A DNA stretch of 6,289 nt, taken from DASQFD01 sp035633255 (lineage in GTDB: Bacteria; Actinomycetota; Actinomycetes; Actinomycetales; Dermatophilaceae). The notes under the pieces were generated by a model. The model was not told the origin of the DNA and did no database searches. It was given only the letters and a program-made list of their open reading frames with translations. The DNA lies in assembly GCA_035633255.1 (NCBI GenBank), contig DASQFD010000074.1:1-6289 (forward strand), read 5' to 3'. Each line of letters begins with the position of its first letter. The stretch's first letter is position 1. Shown in pieces: positions 5,685 to 6,289 of this stretch. The position numbers and the translations under genes were made by a program.

Positions 5685-6289
5685 ATGACCGCATCGACTT
5701 CCCGCCGAGGCGTCGCCCTCGCCGTCCCCGGGGCGCTGCTCGCCGCCCTCGCCGTCCCGGTCGCCAGCGCCGGCGCCCAGCCCGCGCACGGCAACGCCGT
5801 GCTCCGCTGGGACGCGTTGGCCGGCCAGGCCGCCCTCCGCATCGGCATCGCGCCCGCCGACAACCCGCTGCACGAGTCGCGCATGTACGCGATGACCTTC
5901 CTCGCGGTGCACGACGCGCTCAACGCGATCGACCGCCGGTACCGCTCGTACGCCCTGCGGTCCGGAGTGTCCGCCCCGGGCGCCTCCGTGGACGCTGCGG
6001 TGGCGGCCGCCGCGCGCGGTGTGCTCGGGCCGGTGCTCCGCGAGATCCCCGCCCCGTTCGACGCCAACGCCCCCGCGGCGGTCCAGGTCGTGGAGGACGC
6101 CTACGCCGCCGAGCTGGCCCGGGTGCCCGACGGGGCCGCCGAGGACGAGGGCGTGGCGGTCGGTGCCCGGGCCGCGCGGGCGATCCTCGCGGCTCGCGAG
6201 GACGACGGGTCGGACACCCCGCTGTTCGACTTCGACTACCCGCAGGGCACCGCGCCCGGGCAGTGGCGGTTCACCCCGGACCGTCCGCT
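5685..6289 (+). CDS. Exported vanadium-dependent haloperoxidase / PAP2-family protein, N-terminal part
   Basis: This partial gene has 201 codons before the right edge. Residues 1-31 form a signal peptide: TSRRGVALAV with an Arg pair, a hydrophobic core AVPGALLAALAVPVA, and likely cleavage after ASA (29) or AGA (31). The SRR start is Tat-like but lacks the full consensus, so Sec or Tat export are both possible. The mature N-terminus has VLRWDALAGQAAL (39-51), ESRMYAMTFLAVHDALNAIDRRYRSY (64-89) and PGQWRFTP (191-198). These are typical of the helical N-terminal half of bacterial vanadium-dependent haloperoxidase-like proteins, as recalled from the family. The vanadate/phosphate-binding Lys, Arg and His residues lie in the C-terminal PAP2 domain, outside the window. 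Haloperoxidase and phosphatase activity therefore cannot be separated. The gene is divergent from the LAL regulator and probably controlled by it. Confidence 0.75.
   Translation, partial: MTASTSRRGVALAVPGALLAALAVPVASAGAQPAHGNAVLRWDALAGQAALRIGIAPADNPLHESRMYAMTFLAVHDALNAIDRRYRSYALRSGVSAPGASVDAAVAAAARGVLGPVLREIPAPFDANAPAAVQVVEDAYAAELARVPDGAAEDEGVAVGARAARAILAAREDDGSDTPLFDFDYPQGTAPGQWRFTPDRP

Noticed and set aside
2506..5688. A 1060-codon plus-strand open frame antisense to the LAL regulator, ending in an ATGA overlap with the haloperoxidase-like start
   Set aside because: It mirrors the regulator gene, runs through the 11-bp repeats and the divergent promoter, and its product is Arg/Gly/Glu-rich without recognisable motifs. 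High third-position GC on the opposite strand explains the lack of stops.
5521..5694. An N-terminal extension of the LAL regulator to an ATG at 5694
   Set aside because: It would overlap the start of the divergent signal-peptide gene and consume the whole shared promoter region. The extra residues resemble no LAL N-terminus. Only the GTG at 5535 remains a serious alternative.
5085..5912. A 275-codon minus-strand open frame opposite the haloperoxidase-like start and the regulator N-terminus
   Set aside because: It is out of frame with the regulator and crosses the divergent promoter. The two genes it overlaps are both supported by family motifs.

Overview
The window is very GC-rich DNA (over 70% G+C by eye) with strong G/C at third codon positions, GTG as well as ATG starts, and few non-coding gaps. 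This fits a high-GC actinobacterium. No rRNA, tRNA, CRISPR array, insertion sequence or phage gene is visible. The sequence does not identify the genus.

There are four genes. Three lie on the minus strand. From the right they are a large ATP-binding LuxR-family (LAL/MalT-type) transcriptional regulator (2617-5520), a nitronate monooxygenase-family flavoenzyme with a cysteine-containing C-terminal extension (853-2373), and the 5' part of a gene running off the left edge (1-670). That gene encodes an apparent winged-helix domain followed by a segment resembling the region ahead of the catalytic domain in a class of bacterial subtilases (S8). The fourth gene lies on the plus strand (5685 to the right edge). 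It is divergent from the regulator and encodes the N-terminal part of an exported protein of the vanadium-dependent haloperoxidase / PAP2 family.

Most of the unusual structure is between genes. The 164-bp divergent space between the regulator and the haloperoxidase-like gene holds a 9-bp direct repeat at 22-bp spacing, a GAGGG/CCCTC inverted repeat, a perfect 12-bp palindrome, and a 13-bp palindrome overlapping the alternative start of the regulator. The 243-bp gap between the regulator and the nitronate monooxygenase holds six head-to-tail 11-bp units (GGGACGCCNNN). Closer to the flavoenzyme gene it has two abutting 15-bp palindromic sites of the form TTAC-N6-GTAAC, immediately followed by a third palindrome.

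The likely arrangement is that the LAL regulator controls its own promoter and that of the divergent exported enzyme. The flavoenzyme gene appears to have its own repressor-type operator and is probably a separate transcript. The partial winged-helix/subtilase-like gene is 182 bp downstream of the flavoenzyme gene and may be independent of it. No complete novel multi-gene system can be demonstrated. The best leads are the two dense intergenic site arrays and the possible winged-helix-protease fusion.
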